Under the pieces are notes generated by a model, which did not search any database, had not been told where the DNA came from, and saw only the letters and a program-made list of their open reading frames with translations. A stretch of DNA of 64,000 nucleotides. It comes from Pelagomonas calceolata (lineage: Eukaryota > Sar > Pelagophyceae > Pelagomonadales > Pelagomonadaceae). How positions within the stretch are numbered: position 1 is the first letter of the stretch; the number at the start of each line of letters is the position of its first letter. The translations under genes were made by a program, and so were the position numbers. Shown piece after piece: positions 62,870 through 64,000 of this stretch. The DNA lies in the NCBI GenBank assembly GCA_918797485.1, contig CAKKNE010000003.1, positions 2,046,001 to 2,110,000 on the forward strand, written 5' to 3'.

Positions 62870-64000
62870 TTAGTCTGGATTATATAACGACATCTCGTTG
62901 CGCTTTTCTTTGGTTGTGTAGAACTCCAGGCCCGGCTTCTTCAGGAAGGGGTACTCTTGACTATCAACCAATCCAGGTTCGCCCGCCGCGAACTGGTCGT
63001 CGACCCTTGCTAATTTCTTGGCACCTCTACGAGGCAAAGGCGCCCGTCTTTGCTGCGTCGCCTTCGCCTCGGTCTCGCCGCTCTGGCGTTTCTCGTCCAT
63101 TTTTGTGAGTTTGATGGAATGCAACTGCTCGTTCGTCCAGATCGCTCTCAACGGCAGAGGTAATGCGATCTTCTGCTCCGGCGCGACGGTGCGATCCTCG
63201 AGTCTTGTCACGACGTCCTGCACGAGCGTGTACATATTGGCTCTTTTAGTCCTTTCAACATTGGCCGGCACGTTCAGCATGCTCCCGATGGCCCAGACGG
63301 CCTGCTGGCGCACTTCCCGGTCGTCCTTGTAGTCCTCGTAGACCTGTTTTAGGGCTGATAGAGCTTGGGCTTTGCCCAACTCTGAAGACAGACTAAGTTT
63401 GCGACACATCGTCTGGACGGCGACGCAGCCCTTCCACGAGACGTTATAGGCTTCCGGGTGGGCCTCTATCGCCAGAACGACGCACTTCGCCGCTCTGTCT
63501 TGGAGTAGAGCGCCGCCGTCGTCGTGGTCGGAAGCGAACTCTATGATTGCCTCGAGGCCGAATTCCTGGACCCCTTCATCTTTGAGATGTTCGCGCATGT
63601 GGTTCAGGACTCTTTTGACCAATGCAGATATATCAGCAGACCCTTTCTTCTTATGGACCATCGCGTCCTTCCTCGAGTAGCCTAACCCAGCATCGCGCTG
63701 GAAGGGATTGACCAACTGCCCCAACCGCTTCGCCGAGTCCATGTCCATGTTGTTCACGGCGCAGAACTTGCAGATGCGGATTTCTTTACATGCTAGCGCT
63801 CCCGCTCTAGTTTGTAGCATCTTCATCAATTCCTTCGCGGACTTTTGGAGCTCGAGGTCGTCCTGGTGCAGACCCTTCAATCGCTCCGCTAATTTCAAGC
63901 CACCCAGCTCCAGCAGTTGGTCCGCTTCACTATCGGTCGGCGACTTCCGCACGATCCACATGAGCGCTTTCGCGCACCTGCGCGGAGCATCGCGGTCGCT
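62870..64000 (-). CDS. Armadillo-like repeat protein, 5' end beyond window
   Basis: At least 363 residues. The frame remains open past the ATG at 63961 to the window edge, so the N-terminus probably lies outside. Helical repeat content resembling armadillo/HEAT folds: VKRVLNHMREHLKDEGVQEFGLEAI, AAKCVVLAIEAHPEAYNVSWKGCVAVQTM, REVRQQAVWAIGSML. The C-terminus is basic then ends KKPGLEFYTTKEKRNEMSLYNPD. No specific family recognised. It converges with the TTLL-IQ gene (nine bases apart). Confidence 0.6.
   Translation of the reverse strand, partial: SDRDAPRRCAKALMWIVRKSPTDSEADQLLELGGLKLAERLKGLHQDDLELQKSAKELMKMLQTRAGALACKEIRICKFCAVNNMDMDSAKRLGQLVNPFQRDAGLGYSRKDAMVHKKKGSADISALVKRVLNHMREHLKDEGVQEFGLEAIIEFASDHDDGGALLQDRAAKCVVLAIEAHPEAYNVSWKGCVAVQTMCRKLSLSSELGKAQALSALKQVYEDYKDDREVRQQAVWAIGSMLNVPANVERTKRANMYTLVQDVVTRLEDRTVAPEQKIALPLPLRAIWTNEQLHSIKLTKMDEKRQSGETEAKATQQRRAPLPRRGAKKLARVDDQFAAGEPGLVDSQEYPFLKKPGLEFYTTKEKRNEMSLYNPD

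Noticed and set aside
1-64000. tRNA, rRNA and snRNA genes
   Set aside because: I scanned the spacers by eye and saw no convincing cloverleaf, B-box context or rRNA signature. A tRNAscan or Rfam search would be decisive.
1-64000. Bacterial contamination or a viral insert
   Set aside because: Spliceosomal proteins, introns, ciliary genes and plastid presequences are spread over the whole window. No capsid, polymerase or integrase gene was seen.

Overview
This window is nuclear DNA of a compact, GC-rich eukaryotic genome, most like a photosynthetic stramenopile. A pelagophyte such as Aureococcus is my best guess, without a database check. The evidence is: a red-type CbbX gene with a secretory-type presequence ending in an ALVAP motif; a second protein with a similar plastid-type leader (LAFVPP); small spliceosomal introns; and two introns that are recognisable introner transposons, a class known from Aureococcus and Micromonas. 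Genes lie on both strands, usually 50-600 bases apart, and most have no intron. There are no operons and no bacterial ribosome binding sites.

Layout. Bases 1-7900 hold housekeeping genes: CbbX (runs off the left edge), 6-phosphogluconolactonase, a LAMMER/CLK kinase with an RS domain, a SART3-like U4/U6 recycling factor and the ciliary GTPase RABL2. Bases 8500-23600 are an accessory block. Two nearly identical paralogues that differ by WWE modules flank an ATP-grasp enzyme. They are followed by an AMP-forming ligase, a family-2-like glycosyltransferase and two tandem fusions of an aldo-keto reductase with a phytanoyl-CoA-type dioxygenase. Bases 24200-29600 hold cytochrome b5 reductase, a PITH protein, DIM1/TXNL4A, an EF-hand protein split by an introner, and COX6B.

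Bases 30016-48142 hold two giant genes. The first is a four-exon gene for about 2,791 residues with four copies of a Cys/His module, an AP2-like domain and Tudor-like repeats. The second encodes 3,150 residues with IQ motifs, coiled coils and about eight copies of an unassigned beta-rich domain. Bases 48532-53004 encode a STAND/NACHT ATPase with a RelA/SpoT-like domain inserted in its NACHT module and a 14-blade WD40 array. This is the most striking candidate in the window. Bases 53100-64000 hold a plastid YhbY-KH fusion, a CWF19L1-like protein split by an introner, a CobW/ZNG1 GTPase, a GPATCH11-like protein, a small basic protein, a TTLL-IQ protein and a truncated armadillo-like gene.

Cross-cutting structure: a 22-base intergenic element occurs ten times and nearly always has the same orientation relative to a nearby gene start. 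Other repeats are a leader shared by RABL2 and the EF-hand gene, a roughly 75-base repeat found at two distant loci, and several large foldback or palindromic sequences. Splicing genes (CLK, SART3, DIM1, CWF19L1) and cilium-type genes (RABL2, TTLL-IQ, possibly the EF-hand and IQ giants) are well represented. Exon boundaries are inferred from reading frame and GT-AG signals only.
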